A DNA stretch of 64,000 nt from Oscillatoria sp. SIO1A7 (GCA_010672965.1 JAAHFN010000007.1:374992-438991), one strand, 5' to 3'. Positions 24,016-33,194 are shown, counted from the first letter of the stretch. The notes: generated from the letters alone by a model not told the origin. Program-made: numbers and translations.

Positions 24016-26139
24016 TTACTCGGCAACACCACTAATGCTATTAGCTTCGGTCAACAAATCGCGAACGGCTTCTTTATCGGATTGGGTGAGCAATCTGTGT
24101 TTAATAGGATAAAAATCGTATTCGCTCGCCTTACCACGATGCCTCAAAATCTCTATGGCCTTCTTAACCGCTTTATAACCAATTTGAATGCCGGATTGGT
24201 CTATGATAGATTTCAGTGGGTTAGCAGGATCGAGTAACATTTGCGCTTTGTCGCCGGATAAATCTAAAATGCCGAAAATAGCAATGCGATCGCTCCATCC
24301 GAGTTCTCTGACAGCGCCAATAGCGAGTTCTGTTGCCATGTTAGAGCCTCCCCACAGTATATTGATTTGGGGATTTTCTCGCAGCATTTGCACCACCTTA
24401 GACCGTTCCTCGGGCAAGGCAGCATCCGTAGAAGCCACTTCATTCCACTGGAGCTTGGAATTCTCTAAAGCTTGCAAAAAACCTTGGAGGTTGGGATAAT
24501 AGCGATCGTAAGCTGCCCCATCTACCAAACCGACATTGACTTCGCCATCGGGCAAATTAGTCCGAGCCCACTGAGACAGATAAGCTCCAGAATCATAGCC
24601 CATTTTCAAACTATCGGTGTTGTAGCAGGCAAAAACCAACCCGCGAGCTAGATTGCGATCGAAACAAAAATCGACAGTAATGACAACCATACCCGCATCG
24701 CTAGCTGCTCGAATCGCGGGAATGGAGTTGACCGGATCTTCTGGAACGAGTAAAATCGCATCGAGACCCAAATCTATGGCCTCGCGAATGGTTTTAGCTT
24801 CGTTCTCTACCCCTGGTTCCGAAGGAATGCCCCAAATTTCTACCCGTCGATTGGCCGCCCGCCGCATGCCCAGCTTGTAAGCCTCAAAAATGCTTTCTCG
24901 CTCCATAGGTTTAATCAAGCCAATTTTCAAACGGGGCAACCTATCGGGCATTATTTTATCTTCCCAATTAGAACTTAAGATAGCATCTTGCCAGTTTTGC
25001 GATCGCTTGACTTGATCTACTCCCCAAAAAATTGCTCCCTGCAAGTCCGCACGCAAAATATTAGCTTCTCTAAGGTTTGCTTGGAGTCCCAGATCCGCGA
25101 AGCGCAAAGAACTGTTTTGCAGGTTAGCTTTGTAAAGATCTGCTCCATCTAAGTGGGCTCGGTTAAAATTGGCTCCTTCTAGATCTGCTCGATAAAGATT
25201 GGCGTTTTTTAAGTCAGCCCAAATTGCCTTTGCATTGGCGAGTATCGCTCTTGAAAGTTGGGTTTCTTGTAAAAAAGCCTTGTTAAGGTTGCTGTTAGTA
25301 AGGACTGCTTCCTCCAAACTGGCTCCTTCTAAATTCGCGTAACCCAAGTTGGCTCCCTTCAGGTTGGCACCATTTAGATTAGCTCCTTTCAGATTAGCTC
25401 CCTCTAAGTTCGCCCCTGCAAGATTGCTTTCTTGCAAATTTGCTCCTTGTAAGTTCGCATTTGCTAAATTAGCTCCTTCTAAATTAGAATGGGAGAAATC
25501 AATACCGCTCAAGACAAATAGAGGTGGCCATGCTTGCCAGCTATCTGCAGTTATATCGAATTGATAGCAATGATTCAAATCGATGCCTTCCATTTCTGCA
25601 TTTGGAGCCTTGAGTCCCGGGTTATTAGCGCATAATTTATTCAACCTTTCCAATGCCTTTATACGTCCTTCGCTGTACTCCTGCCCCACTCGTTTGATAA
25701 TAATCTCCCTAGCTCTTTCAATTTCTTGTTGCCTTCTATGAGGAATAGTAACCAAATAGGAAGCCACGGCAAATAGCAAAGCTGCTTGGCTGAGCAAAGC
25801 TGCTAGTTTTATAAGCGATAGGCTTTCTAACCAACGGGCAAAATGTCCTATTTTTTTATCTAAAATAGATGCCGGCTTGACCAATACTTGCTTTATGATA
25901 GAAGCTTTTCGAGCTAAAACGTGAGCTTCTAGTTGTCGGCGATAGTCTTCTCGGGAGGCGTTCAGGTTATCGGCTTCTCGTTCTATTGCCTCCTCTCGCA
26001 GTTTGAGGTCAGTAATAGCAAGAACGCGCTCGAAACTCCGCTTTATTTCCTTAGAAAAAGTCGGAGCATCCAAGCTACGGGGTCGATCGGGACTTTGCTC
26101 TAGCTCTTTCAATTTGTTATCTTGTTTTTGAAATGTCAT
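24016..26139 (-). CDS. Fusion: membrane-anchored pentapeptide repeats plus periplasmic sugar-binding-type domain
   Basis: A 707-residue protein of unusual make-up. Residues 1-105 are charged and helical. One transmembrane helix lies at about 108-132. From about 210 to 385 there are pentapeptide repeats of the A(N/D)LxxA type forming a right-handed beta-helix. From about 400 to 690 a type I periplasmic-binding-protein domain (Peripla_BP_4 / ribose-binding type) starts KIGLIKPMERESIFEAYKLG and includes GLDAILLVPEDPVNSIPAI, ITVDFCFDRNLARG and ILWGGSNMATELAIGAV. No permease or kinase domain is seen. It lies 47 bp downstream of another binding-protein gene in the same direction, so the two probably form an operon. 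A ligand-sensing role is inference. Confidence 0.85.
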   Translation of the reverse strand: MTFQKQDNKLKELEQSPDRPRSLDAPTFSKEIKRSFERVLAITDLKLREEAIEREADNLNASREDYRRQLEAHVLARKASIIKQVLVKPASILDKKIGHFARWLESLSLIKLAALLSQAALLFAVASYLVTIPHRRQQEIERAREIIIKRVGQEYSEGRIKALERLNKLCANNPGLKAPNAEMEGIDLNHCYQFDITADSWQAWPPLFVLSGIDFSHSNLEGANLANANLQGANLQESNLAGANLEGANLKGANLNGANLKGANLGYANLEGASLEEAVLTNSNLNKAFLQETQLSRAILANAKAIWADLKNANLYRADLEGANFNRAHLDGADLYKANLQNSSLRFADLGLQANLREANILRADLQGAIFWGVDQVKRSQNWQDAILSSNWEDKIMPDRLPRLKIGLIKPMERESIFEAYKLGMRRAANRRVEIWGIPSEPGVENEAKTIREAIDLGLDAILLVPEDPVNSIPAIRAASDAGMVVITVDFCFDRNLARGLVFACYNTDSLKMGYDSGAYLSQWARTNLPDGEVNVGLVDGAAYDRYYPNLQGFLQALENSKLQWNEVASTDAALPEERSKVVQMLRENPQINILWGGSNMATELAIGAVRELGWSDRIAIFGILDLSGDKAQMLLDPANPLKSIIDQSGIQIGYKAVKKAIEILRHRGKASEYDFYPIKHRLLTQSDKEAVRDLLTEANSISGVAE

Positions 26140-26186
26140 ATTTTTATGCTACCCTGTTATCAATATTTTTGTTCCCTTCCGAATGC

Positions 26187-27452
26187 TTATTCTATCATCC
26201 TCTCTAAAGTATCTATATCCAAAATTAAAAAGCCAGATGGAGTGATATAGCTGACTATGACCAAATTCGAGCCTTGATAGCCATTGCGGGTGAAATCGAT
26301 TTCTATTCCGCCTAAATTAAACCTAGAATTAGCAACTTGTTGCATAAAATTTTCTCTATTTATTTTGCCTGTAATGTCGTTTAAAATTTTTAATACCATC
26401 CGACCGACAATATACCCTTCTAGGGAAACGTAACCGAAATTTTCTTTGAGTTTTTCTGCTGCTTCTCGCACGATGGGTAGTTGGGAGTCGAGTAGAGGAA
26501 CTACTTGAGTCATAATAATTTTATCGGTTGCGCCGTATTCTTCTAAATCTAGTTTAAAGTCGTCAGCCCCCGTAAAAGACAGGGCAGAAATTATCCAGGT
26601 CTCGCCGTTTTCCCGAGATGCCTTGGCAAAACGAGCGATATTGCTGTAAGAACCGGCGGTAACTACTAACCTGCATCGATCGCCCGTTTTTTCTTCCCAG
26701 TCTTTCAGAGAGTCGTAGCCCGGTTTTACATAAGGGGTATTGCGAGTATAGACCCCCACTGGACCTATGTTGTTGCGCGGGGGGCGATCGCCGATCGTGT
26801 TGAGAATGCGATCGTAAGTTTCTAGAATCGATGGATCGGCCTCCGCACGCTCCATTACCTGTTTCAATCCTGACAATCCTGCCATTCCATAACTGTCGTT
26901 TTGAACGTAGGCGCAGATTTCTCGCGGCGTTAAGCCAGCCCTTAATGCCAAATCCATCGTAGCCGCAATTTCTTGGACGTAACTGGCTCTATAGTTTACT
27001 ATCGACCCTTTTCCCTGCCGCAAAACTTCTGCCCCTGTAAAAAAACCAACGGCGGGAATCTTGCTTTTTGCTAGCAGAGGTAGGGTTGCTTTTGCTGTTG
27101 GCGTGCCCACATTACCAATAGCAAGAAAAATCCTTTCTGCGATCGCCTCTTTCGCAGCTTGGATAGCAGTTGCCGGTTCGTAATAATCGTTTTTAAAAAC
27201 GAGTTTTATTTTCTTTCCCTTAACTGTTTCGTCTTTTAAAGCTGCTTCTAAACCGGCCTTCATGCCATTTCCTAATGCTTCTTCCTGTCCTTCAAGAGCG
27301 AGGATAGAAGCCAGCTTAATGCTACCTTTATTTCTTACTTCACCGTTACTTTGGATCGTGACTGGCTTGCAGGCAACAAAGACCCCTGAAATAATAGCCA
27401 AGCACACAGATAAAATTTTTGTAAAAAAGTTGCTCTGGTTATTGTACTTCAT
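26187..27452 (-). CDS. ABC-transporter-type substrate-binding lipoprotein (Peripla_BP_6)
   Basis: A 421-residue lipoprotein: the signal segment ends in SGVFVACK, an acceptable lipobox. The rest reads as a branched-chain-amino-acid-type binding protein (IKLASILALEGQEEALGNGMKAGLEAAL near the start, IGNVGTPTAKATLPLLAKSKIPAVGFFTGAEVL, LEGYIVGRMVLKIL near the end). No ABC permease or ATPase gene is nearby. It is the first gene of a two-gene unit with the pentapeptide fusion, so it may be a receptor component instead of a transporter part. Confidence 0.82.
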   Translation of the reverse strand: MKYNNQSNFFTKILSVCLAIISGVFVACKPVTIQSNGEVRNKGSIKLASILALEGQEEALGNGMKAGLEAALKDETVKGKKIKLVFKNDYYEPATAIQAAKEAIAERIFLAIGNVGTPTAKATLPLLAKSKIPAVGFFTGAEVLRQGKGSIVNYRASYVQEIAATMDLALRAGLTPREICAYVQNDSYGMAGLSGLKQVMERAEADPSILETYDRILNTIGDRPPRNNIGPVGVYTRNTPYVKPGYDSLKDWEEKTGDRCRLVVTAGSYSNIARFAKASRENGETWIISALSFTGADDFKLDLEEYGATDKIIMTQVVPLLDSQLPIVREAAEKLKENFGYVSLEGYIVGRMVLKILNDITGKINRENFMQQVANSRFNLGGIEIDFTRNGYQGSNLVIVSYITPSGFLILDIDTLERMIE

Positions 27453-27539
27453 AGTTAATATTTAGTCTTTAATAGTTATATTATATCAAATCCGGTTAAT
27501 TAACCTAAAATAGAGTAAGTAGTCTATATGACAGCTCTC

Positions 27540-27668
27540 ATGCCGCGACGGATCGAGATCGAACCCACCTAAGTCCTGAAGAACTGGCAGCCTGCTATCG
27601 GAGTGCCAAAAACGGTATTGAACCCAGTCACTATCAAGTTATTTGGCTGTTAACAACAGGTAAAACAA
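27540..27668 (+). pseudogene. Degenerate IS630-type transposase N-terminus
   Basis: From the ATG at 27540 the reading begins MPRRIEIEP. One missing base shifts the frame, after which HLSPEELAACYRSAKNGIEP and SHYQVIWLLTTGKTTW follow to a stop. This is the helix-turn-helix start of cyanobacterial IS630-family transposases. The remaining element is not recognisable; the DNA to 27866 may hold further decayed fragments. Confidence 0.6.
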
Positions 27669-27866
27669 CGTGGTAAGTAGCCGAAATTAATGGTTACAGT
27701 CTATCGCTATAACTTATAAGGGGCTAAAATACTCGGAGACCAACGACAACATAATAGTTAACGTAGGTCCTTACTTGAGTAAAACTCGAAGCTGCTGTTA
27801 GGAGCGCTCGTCTGACGACCGATTCATCCCCAAAGAGGATGGGAAGATTTGCGTCAACTAGATGTC

Positions 27867-27953
27867 AAGACTTACGCATAGATACTATTTGTAGCGTGCC
27901 GCACCGCGCACCAAACGCTATATATATAATTAAATCGAATTTGCGTAAGTCCT
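27867..27953. mobile_element. MITE-like element, family C
   Basis: The ends AAGACTTACGCA and TGCGTAAGTCCT form near-perfect inverted repeats 87 bp apart. Inside lies TAGCGTGCCGCACCGCGCACC, the family core. Sister copies with the same ends lie at 33195-33286 (92 bp, different interior) and 37479-37569 (91 bp). Confidence 0.7.
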
Positions 27954-28565
27954 GGATATGTATCGCCGTCGTCCGCGTCCCGAACATATAGAAAGCAACC
28001 TCCTTGAACTTGAGGCTTGGAAAAAAACTAGCCCAGAAGGTAGGAGAGATCCTATGAATAAGACGCTCGAAGGAGCGGTTGTGTGAAAAATTTTTGCTTT
28101 TACCGAACAAGATTGTTCTAAATTTTGGCCTAAAAACACCCTTTGATCCTTACCAGGAGGGAGATTGCAGACGATCGAACGCCCGTTATAAACAAATAGC
28201 GCGACTTTGCTTGGACGATCCTCTCGTATCTAGTTCTATCTAATTCATGCTAAGCTAAGTAAATTAGCATGAATTAGCAGCTTTATAGAGATACGGCAAT
28301 ATTATTGGGGCAAAAAGCTGCTACATATCCTGTCTTCGCGCCCGGTTTTAAGCCACTAAGAGCCAGTCCGGCGAAGGTCAAAAACCTCCGCCGGACTGGC
28401 TGGCATACAGGACTATGCTTTTTGTTCCGATTAAGCGGGGGTTACAGCAGGTCCAAACCCTGCGGCACTCCCAGGGTAGCGATCGCCCTTCACTCATCAG
28501 AAAGGCGATCGTAAATTTCAATTAGCAGCTAAGTTTAGCAATTATAAGGAAGCTTTTAGGCAACC
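27954..28565. other. Non-coding stretch downstream of psaJ, with two hairpins
   Basis: A 14-bp perfect inverted repeat CTAATTCATGCTAA (28240-28253 with 28264-28277, 10-nt loop) and a 12-bp one GCCAGTCCGGCG (28362-28373 with 28389-28400) are present. A 41-codon frame from 27959 (MYRRRPRPEHIES...) has no recognisable family. I see no complete gene here. The hairpins may mark decayed mobile elements. Confidence 0.5.
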
Positions 28566-28694
28566 TTATTGGAGTGGGTGAAACAGCAGGTCTGGGAAAA
28601 AGCGGTTGAACTCAATCAGAATTCCAGCGGTAATAGTCATCCAAACAGTGGCGATGACAGGTGCGCTCGAAAGATATTTCTTTAAACCGTCCAT
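28566..28694 (-). CDS. psaJ: Photosystem I subunit IX, PsaJ
   Basis: A 42-residue hydrophobic protein starting [20 protein letters not shown] and ending [12 protein letters not shown], which is the PsaJ pattern: one transmembrane helix in thylakoid photosystem I next to PsaF. It lies 141 bp downstream of psaF in the same direction, the standard cyanobacterial psaFJ order. CACTTTGTTTTGGAGAATAAG just upstream of the ATG provides a GGAG ribosome-binding site. Confidence 0.95.
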   Translation of the reverse strand: MDGLKKYLSSAPVIATVWMTITAGILIEFNRFFPDLLFHPLQ

Positions 28695-28835
28695 GACTTA
28701 TTCTCCAAAACAAAGTGAGGGATATTTTCGATTTCAGGCGAGCCATTAGTAGTTGGCTAAAATCTCTAATGGCTCCTGGCTAATGGCAATTACTCGCCAG
28801 GGCGATCGCGCTTTTTTGAGCGATCGCTCTTGGAA

Positions 28836-29315
28836 CTAGCGAGGAGAAACAGTAATCTCGTTGTCTTTGGCAAACATAGCGCCGCTGGCAATTTGTCCAA
28901 AAGCTCCCAACGGCCATGTTGCGCCGCCCAAAGAACATTTGATTGCCAAAGGAACGTCGATAATAATTTCTTTGTCCTCGGGGTTTTTCCCTGCTTGAGC
29001 CGCTTGCAGATAGGAACGTCCAGCCCAGCCAATCCAACCGGCAATATACAGAAACAGGATGCTGGGGATTAGAAACTCGCCAGCATGGGCCAGGTTACCA
29101 TCGACAATTAAATGTGGCAGACCTTCCTCGCCGCACAGCAGGGCAGAATAGCTCTCGAATCGGGCTTTCGCTTGGGGAGTGTCCGCCGCCTGAGCGCGCT
29201 GTACGAATGCGGGATTCTCCCCACAAGGGGTGAGATTTGAATAGTCAGCGGAGGCCGAGGGGGCAAAGCTGAACCAGAGGCAAACAGCCAGAATCAGCGC
29301 AAACAATCGTGCCAT
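28836..29315 (-). CDS. psaF: Photosystem I reaction centre subunit III, PsaF
   Basis: A 159-residue precursor. The signal peptide ([23 protein letters not shown]) directs it to the lumen; the mature protein starts [18 protein letters not shown] cysteine pair (CGENP and [16 protein letters not shown]), the [22 protein letters not shown] membrane helix and the conserved [22 protein letters not shown] block are all typical. It is a thylakoid photosystem I subunit involved in docking of plastocyanin or cytochrome c6. First gene of psaFJ, divergent from tsaD. Confidence 0.97.
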   Translation of the reverse strand: MARLFALILAVCLWFSFAPSASADYSNLTPCGENPAFVQRAQAADTPQAKARFESYSALLCGEEGLPHLIVDGNLAHAGEFLIPSILFLYIAGWIGWAGRSYLQAAQAGKNPEDKEIIIDVPLAIKCSLGGATWPLGAFGQIASGAMFAKDNEITVSPR

Positions 29316-29381
29316 AGAATTGTTACCTTTTGTAACGAAACAATAAGTTTTTTGTACAACACCAACAAATGAAATGCGATT

Positions 29382-29416
29382 CGGGTAGCTCCTTCATTTG
29401 CAGAGGGAGCTACCCG
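29382..29416 (-). promoter_or_regulatory. 11-bp inverted repeat in the psaF-tsaD promoter region
   Basis: CGGGTAGCTCC (29382-29392) and GGAGCTACCCG (29406-29416) are exact complements around a 13-nt loop, about 65 bp upstream of the psaF start and about 70 bp upstream of tsaD. No T-run follows on either strand, so it is more likely a regulator site or a leader hairpin than a terminator. Confidence 0.45.
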
Positions 29417-29484
29417 TGGTGAGTTAGCCCAATAAATCTTAAGCTACTACAAAGTAGGGAACTATCAAATCAGATTACCAGCCA

Positions 29485-30525
29485 ATGGCAACAGTTTTAG
29501 CAATCGAAACCAGTTGTGACGAAACATCCGCAGCGATTGTTAAGAATCGTGAAGTTTTAAGTAATGTGGTGGTTTCGCAAATAGCAACTCATCGCCCCTA
29601 TGGTGGAGTGGTCCCTGAGATTGCTTCCCGTCGCCATTTGGAAACAATAAATGAAGCGATCGCCCTAGCTATTGCAGAAGCTGGGCTAGAGTGGCCCCAG
29701 ATAGACGGTATCGCCGCTACCTGCGCCCCGGGTTTAGTAGGCGCTCTCCTAGTAGGATTGACAGCGGCTAAAACCCTAGCCATGTTTTACCAAAAGCCTT
29801 TTTTAGGGGTTCACCACTTAGAGGGCCATATTTACGCATCCTATCTTACAGAACCGGATTTAAAGCCACCTTTTTTATGCCTGCTCGTTTCTGGAGGCCA
29901 TACGAGCTTAATCCATGTCAAAGATTGCGGTATATACGAGACCCTTGGCCAAACTCGGGATGATGCTGCCGGCGAAGCCTTTGATAAAGTGGCGAGATTG
30001 TTGAAGCTGGGCTATCCCGGCGGGCCAGTTATAGATAAGCTGGCTAAAGAAGGCGATCCAAAGGCTTTTCCCCTGCCCGAGGGGAATATTTCTCTCCCAG
30101 AAGGGGGCTATCATCCTTACGACTCTAGCTTTAGCGGTTTAAAAACAGCGGTGATGAGACTGGTAAAAAAATTGGAGAGAGAAACCGGGGAATTGCCACA
30201 GAAAGATATTGCTGCCAGTTTTCAGGAAACTGTGGCTAGAGGGCTGACCAAACGAGCGATCGCCTGTGCCCTAAATTATGGCCTAAGCACTATTGTTATT
30301 GGTGGAGGCGTTGCCGCTAATAGTAGCTTGCGGCAGCATCTAAAGGAAGCAGCGAAAAAGCGCAATTTACAGGTCCTTTTCCCACCTCTCAGGTTCTGTA
30401 CCGATAATGCGGCCATGATTGCCTGCGCTGCAGCAGACCATCTGAGCCGAGGCCATCGTTCCCCCTTAACTCTTGGGGCAACCTCGCGGATGGCGATCGC
30501 TAGCGTCATGGATCTTTATATATAG
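29485..30525 (+). CDS. tsaD: tRNA N6-adenosine threonylcarbamoyltransferase
   Basis: Universal TsaD/Kae1 enzyme that transfers the threonylcarbamoyl group to A37 of ANN-decoding tRNAs, acting with TsaB and Tsa[19 protein letters not shown] opens the ASKHA fold; the metal-binding HHLEGH lies at about 110-115; [19 protein letters not shown], the glycine-rich [10 protein letters not shown] and [14 protein letters not shown] follow, with [10 protein letters not shown] near the C-terminus. 346 residues is the normal length. It stands alone. Confidence 0.97.
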   Translation: MATVLAIETSCDETSAAIVKNREVLSNVVVSQIATHRPYGGVVPEIASRRHLETINEAIALAIAEAGLEWPQIDGIAATCAPGLVGALLVGLTAAKTLAMFYQKPFLGVHHLEGHIYASYLTEPDLKPPFLCLLVSGGHTSLIHVKDCGIYETLGQTRDDAAGEAFDKVARLLKLGYPGGPVIDKLAKEGDPKAFPLPEGNISLPEGGYHPYDSSFSGLKTAVMRLVKKLERETGELPQKDIAASFQETVARGLTKRAIACALNYGLSTIVIGGGVAANSSLRQHLKEAAKKRNLQVLFPPLRFCTDNAAMIACAAADHLSRGHRSPLTLGATSRMAIASVMDLYI

Positions 30526-30533
30526 CGCGGAAG

Positions 30534-30668
30534 TCAAAAGTCAAAATTCAAAAGTCAAAAGTCAAAAGTCAAAAGTCAAAAGTCAAAAGCCTCAAGGTAA
30601 TAATGCCTTTTTACCCTGGCTCCTGGCCAGATCGGGCGCTTTGGATTATTTCTGCCGCGCTGCACTAC
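30534..30668. repeat. AAAAGTC short tandem repeat plus dispersed repeat
   Basis: About seven AAAAGTC heptamers (30535-30590) lead into CTCAAGGTAATAATGCCTTT and ATCGGGCGCTTTGGATTATT, matching 23865-23962. It begins right behind tsaD. Confidence 0.85.
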
Positions 30669-30679
30669 GCATATCTTAA

Positions 30680-30709
30680 TGTAGGGGCGTTTCGCGAAAC
30701 GCCCCTACA
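30680..30709. repeat. 30-bp perfect palindrome
   Basis: Arm TGTAGGGGCGTTTCG followed directly by its complement. It belongs to the TAGGGGCGa palindrome group seen also at 14448, 16197 and 23257. Confidence 0.85.
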
Positions 30710-30790
30710 TACCCATCGCCCTGAGATCCGGAAGCCTGCTTATTTCACATTGACTACAATTAAGCTAATGCTAAGAAGGATAAATTTATT

Positions 30791-31075
30791 ATGAATATAT
30801 CCCTAACTCCAGAGCTGGAAAAACTTGTGAACGAAAAGGTAAAAAACGGCCAATATAGCTCTGCTAACGAGGTTATAGGCGCTGGGTTGCGACTGCTGGA
30901 AGAACGCGATCGCCTTAACCAAGCCAGTCTGGCCGAGTTGAAGGCGAAAATTCGCTCTGGCATAGAGGCTAGCGATCGCGGTGAAGTCGTAGATGGCGAA
31001 ACCGTCTTTGCCGAACTGGAAGAGGATGTTCGCCGAATTGAAGTGGAAATGCTGCAAAAAAAGGAAGCTAGCTAA
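30791..31075 (+). CDS. ParD-type antitoxin (ribbon-helix-helix), toxin partner missing
   Basis: A 94-residue ParD/CopG-like antitoxin: MNISLTPELEKLVNEKVKNGQYSSANEVI is the DNA-binding ribbon-helix-helix, and GLRLLEERDRLNQASLAELKAKI leads into the toxin-binding tail. The usual ParE toxin gene should follow directly, but downstream lies a frameshifted AbrB-like gene on the other strand. The antitoxin is therefore an orphan, perhaps left after loss of the toxin. It starts after AAGGATAAATTTATT, a good AAGGA site. Confidence 0.82.
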   Translation: MNISLTPELEKLVNEKVKNGQYSSANEVIGAGLRLLEERDRLNQASLAELKAKIRSGIEASDRGEVVDGETVFAELEEDVRRIEVEMLQKKEAS

Positions 31076-31085
31076 TGGGTCGTAT

Positions 31086-31356
31086 CTAGTGAGTTAGCGA
31101 TCGTGAGGTTTGTATCAAATCATTTGCTCCCTTTGATATGGCAATCTCCATTTCTTCTATTGTTGCTTTGCCGATCCCAGGACGATGTAAAATTCCTGCT
31201 AATTCTTCTACAGAAACCTTAAGCGGAATGATTTTAACTTGACCTTCTTCGTCGATCGCTCTTCCTAATTTTACTACCGCTGCTCAGTTTGAGGTAGTCC
31301 ATGATTTCTTGGGGAATGGTAATTTGTCCTGTTTCGGAGACTGTTGTATTTAACAT
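31086..31356 (-). pseudogene. AbrB/MazE-type antitoxin, broken by one frameshift
   Basis: From the ATG at 31356 the minus strand reads MLNTTVSETGQITIPQEIMD and LKLSSGSKI, the start of an AbrB/SpoVT swapped-hairpin domain. After about 31285 the frame slips; the continuation AIDEEGQVKIIPLKVSVEEL, then AGILHRPGIGKATIEEMEIA and a tail to TAG at 31086 is intact in another frame. The length of 271 bases fits a single indel. It may be a real mutation or a sequencing error. No PIN-domain toxin is next to it. Confidence 0.7.
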
Positions 31357-31383
31357 CACGATTATTTTGGATTGTGCTTACTC

Positions 31384-31505
31384 TATAGCGGTTCTCAAAT
31401 TGATGTGAGGTGTCTGGGGGATGCAATATCCCAGTGCCGAAATTGCCGTTTGGAGCTAAGAGATAGTCAAGGGGGATGCTGTCGCCCCTAAGTTTTCGTT
31501 CAAAA
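31384..31505. mobile_element. MITE-like element, family B (right end unclear)
   Basis: It begins TATAGCGGTTCTCAAATTGA, the inverted-repeat end of family B, and contains GGGGGATGCTGTCGCCCCTA. The opposite end is degraded near hisH. Better copies lie at 32228-32377 and 32974-33113. Confidence 0.6.
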
Positions 31506-31523
31506 AATAATAGATCTGAGAGG

Positions 31524-32162
31524 CTAAGCGATCGCCTTTTGTCTTTCCAATTGATTGACAAAATTGGCTAACATCTGCAATCCAGCTTCGGATGATTTTT
31601 CCGGGTGAAATTGAACCGCTACAAGATTATCCCGAGCGATCGCAGCGGTGACGGTCTGACTGCCGTGGGTTGCTGTGGCCGCTCGCACCTCCGGGTCAAT
31701 CGGATCTACATAATAAGAATGAACAAAATAAGCCCAAGGTTCTGTTGGAATATTGTTCCACAAGGTTAGATTGGGCTGAGTAAAAGCTATCTGGTTCCAG
31801 CCCATGTGGGGAATGGTCAGATCCGGTTCTGATTTAAACCGGCGCACTACCCCAGGAATAACCCCTAAACCAGCTTCCTTTCCTTCTTCGCTACTCTCAA
31901 ACAGTATTTGCAAGCCCAGACAAATCCCCAGAAACGGCTTGCCAGAAGCTATAGCCTCTTTCACTGGTTCTACCAAATCGCGCGATCGCAAATGTTGAAT
32001 TGCTGGATCGAACGAGCCTACCCCGGGTAAAACCACCCCATCTGCTTCTGCGATCGCAGAGGGAGAATCTGTTATCTTTGGCCGCGCCCCAGCATTCTCC
32101 AATCCCTTGCAGACGGAATGCAGATTTCCCATATCATAGTCTATTACAGCAATTACAGACAT
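31524..32162 (-). CDS. hisH: Imidazole glycerol phosphate synthase, glutamine amidotransferase subunit
   Basis: HisH releases ammonia from glutamine and passes it to HisF in histidine biosynthesis. IAVIDYDMGNLHSVCKGLE opens the protein; the nucleophile is C81 in GICLGLQ, and the rest of the triad is H186 and E188 in QFHPEKS. The ATG at 32162 (MSVIAVIDYD) is preferred over one 11 codons upstream because AGGGG lies just before it and homology starts there. 212 residues is normal. hisF is not adjacent, as is common in cyanobacteria. Confidence 0.95.
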   Translation of the reverse strand: MSVIAVIDYDMGNLHSVCKGLENAGARPKITDSPSAIAEADGVVLPGVGSFDPAIQHLRSRDLVEPVKEAIASGKPFLGICLGLQILFESSEEGKEAGLGVIPGVVRRFKSEPDLTIPHMGWNQIAFTQPNLTLWNNIPTEPWAYFVHSYYVDPIDPEVRAATATHGSQTVTAAIARDNLVAVQFHPEKSSEAGLQMLANFVNQLERQKAIA

Positions 32163-32227
32163 AGCCCCTACCCTTGACATTCTTAGGTTTTCCATGTTTA
32201 TTCGTATTGTAGTTCGTCAAGCGCCAA

Positions 32228-32377
32228 TATAGCGTTTCTCAAATAAGTGTAATGAATGAAACGTAGGGGCGACAGCATCCCCGTAACTATCTCTTAGCTC
32301 CAAACGGTAATTCCCGTACTCTTGTTGCTTCGCCAACTTCGCCGAGGCAACCTCACATCAATTTGAGAACCGCTATA
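32228..32377. mobile_element. MITE-like element, family B (150 bp)
   Basis: Ends TATAGCGTTTCTCAAATAAG and TTTGAGAACCGCTATA are inverted repeats. The interior has TAGGGGCGACAGCATCCCC and CTTCGCC motifs shared with family A, suggesting common descent of the cores with different ends. Confidence 0.75.
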
Positions 32378-32391
32378 AGCCCCAATTGTTT

Positions 32392-32898
32392 ATGGCCAAG
32401 AAAATTCTCCTGACATCTTTTGACATATGGATGTCCCATCAAAAGTCCAATGCTTCTGACGATTTATTGGTACTCTCGCAAGATTCCTTCAACGGCTCTG
32501 TGTCTTTGCTCCGCAAGCTGCCAGTCTATTATCACCTGGCTCCTTACTTGGCGATCGCTAAAATTCAAGAAATCCGCCCCGATGTCGTTATCTGCTGCGG
32601 CATGGCCGAAGGACGCCAGAAATTAGCCGTGGAATCTCAGGCCAGCAGCGGCGCGGACGTAATTAAAACTTCAGTAGATTTGCAGCAATTAGTTGCGGGA
32701 TTAGCCACCACTGAGATTAGCCATGATGCCGGTAAGTTTGTCTGCGAAGCAATTTATTATTCTGTTTTAAAATATCTGGACTATTGCCAACTACCCGTTA
32801 GCTGTATTTTTGTCCATGTCCCGGTGCTAACTCCCGATAATTCGCCATCTATCGTTGCTGACTTTGTGGCGATCGTCCGCAGGCTGGCAGAGCAGTAG
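32392..32898 (+). CDS. Pyroglutamyl-peptidase I-like protein (peptidase C15)
   Basis: A 168-residue cytosolic cysteine-peptidase homologue, shorter than classic Pcp (about 215). It starts KKILLTSFDIW where Pcp has the KVLVTGFEPF strand. The catalytic triad positions appear kept: Glu in CGMAEGR, Cys in AGKFVCEAIYY, and His in FVHVPVL. It would remove N-terminal pyroglutamate if active; the short length leaves the substrate open. The ATG at 32392 is chosen over a TTG two codons earlier. Confidence 0.78.
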   Translation: MAKKILLTSFDIWMSHQKSNASDDLLVLSQDSFNGSVSLLRKLPVYYHLAPYLAIAKIQEIRPDVVICCGMAEGRQKLAVESQASSGADVIKTSVDLQQLVAGLATTEISHDAGKFVCEAIYYSVLKYLDYCQLPVSCIFVHVPVLTPDNSPSIVADFVAIVRRLAEQ

Positions 32899-32973
32899 AG
32901 GAGATGGGGTATCGAGTATCGACCCGGGGCGTAGGGGGCGTAGGGGCGACAGCATTCCCGAGACAGCTTGTGC

Positions 32974-33113
32974 TATAGCGTTTCTCAAATAAGTGTAATA
33001 AACGATAAGGTAGGGGCGACAGCATCCCCCTTGGCCATTTTTGCTGTATAACGGAAATTTCGGTATTGGGATGCTTCGCCCAGAAACCTTACATCAATTT
33101 GAGAACAGCTATA
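32974..33113. mobile_element. MITE-like element, family B (140 bp)
   Basis: TATAGCGTTTCTCAAATAAG at the left and TTTGAGAACAGCTATA at the right; interior TAGGGGCGACAGCATCCCC and GGGATGCTTCGCCC. It follows the peptidase gene by about 75 bp. A partial family A interior lies just beyond (33130-33195). Confidence 0.75.
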
Positions 33114-33194
33114 TTAAAGAAAAATTATGGTATTGGAATGCTTCGCCCCAAAAACCTCTGCTACCCACCGGCAACTCCAAAAAGGGGAATTATA

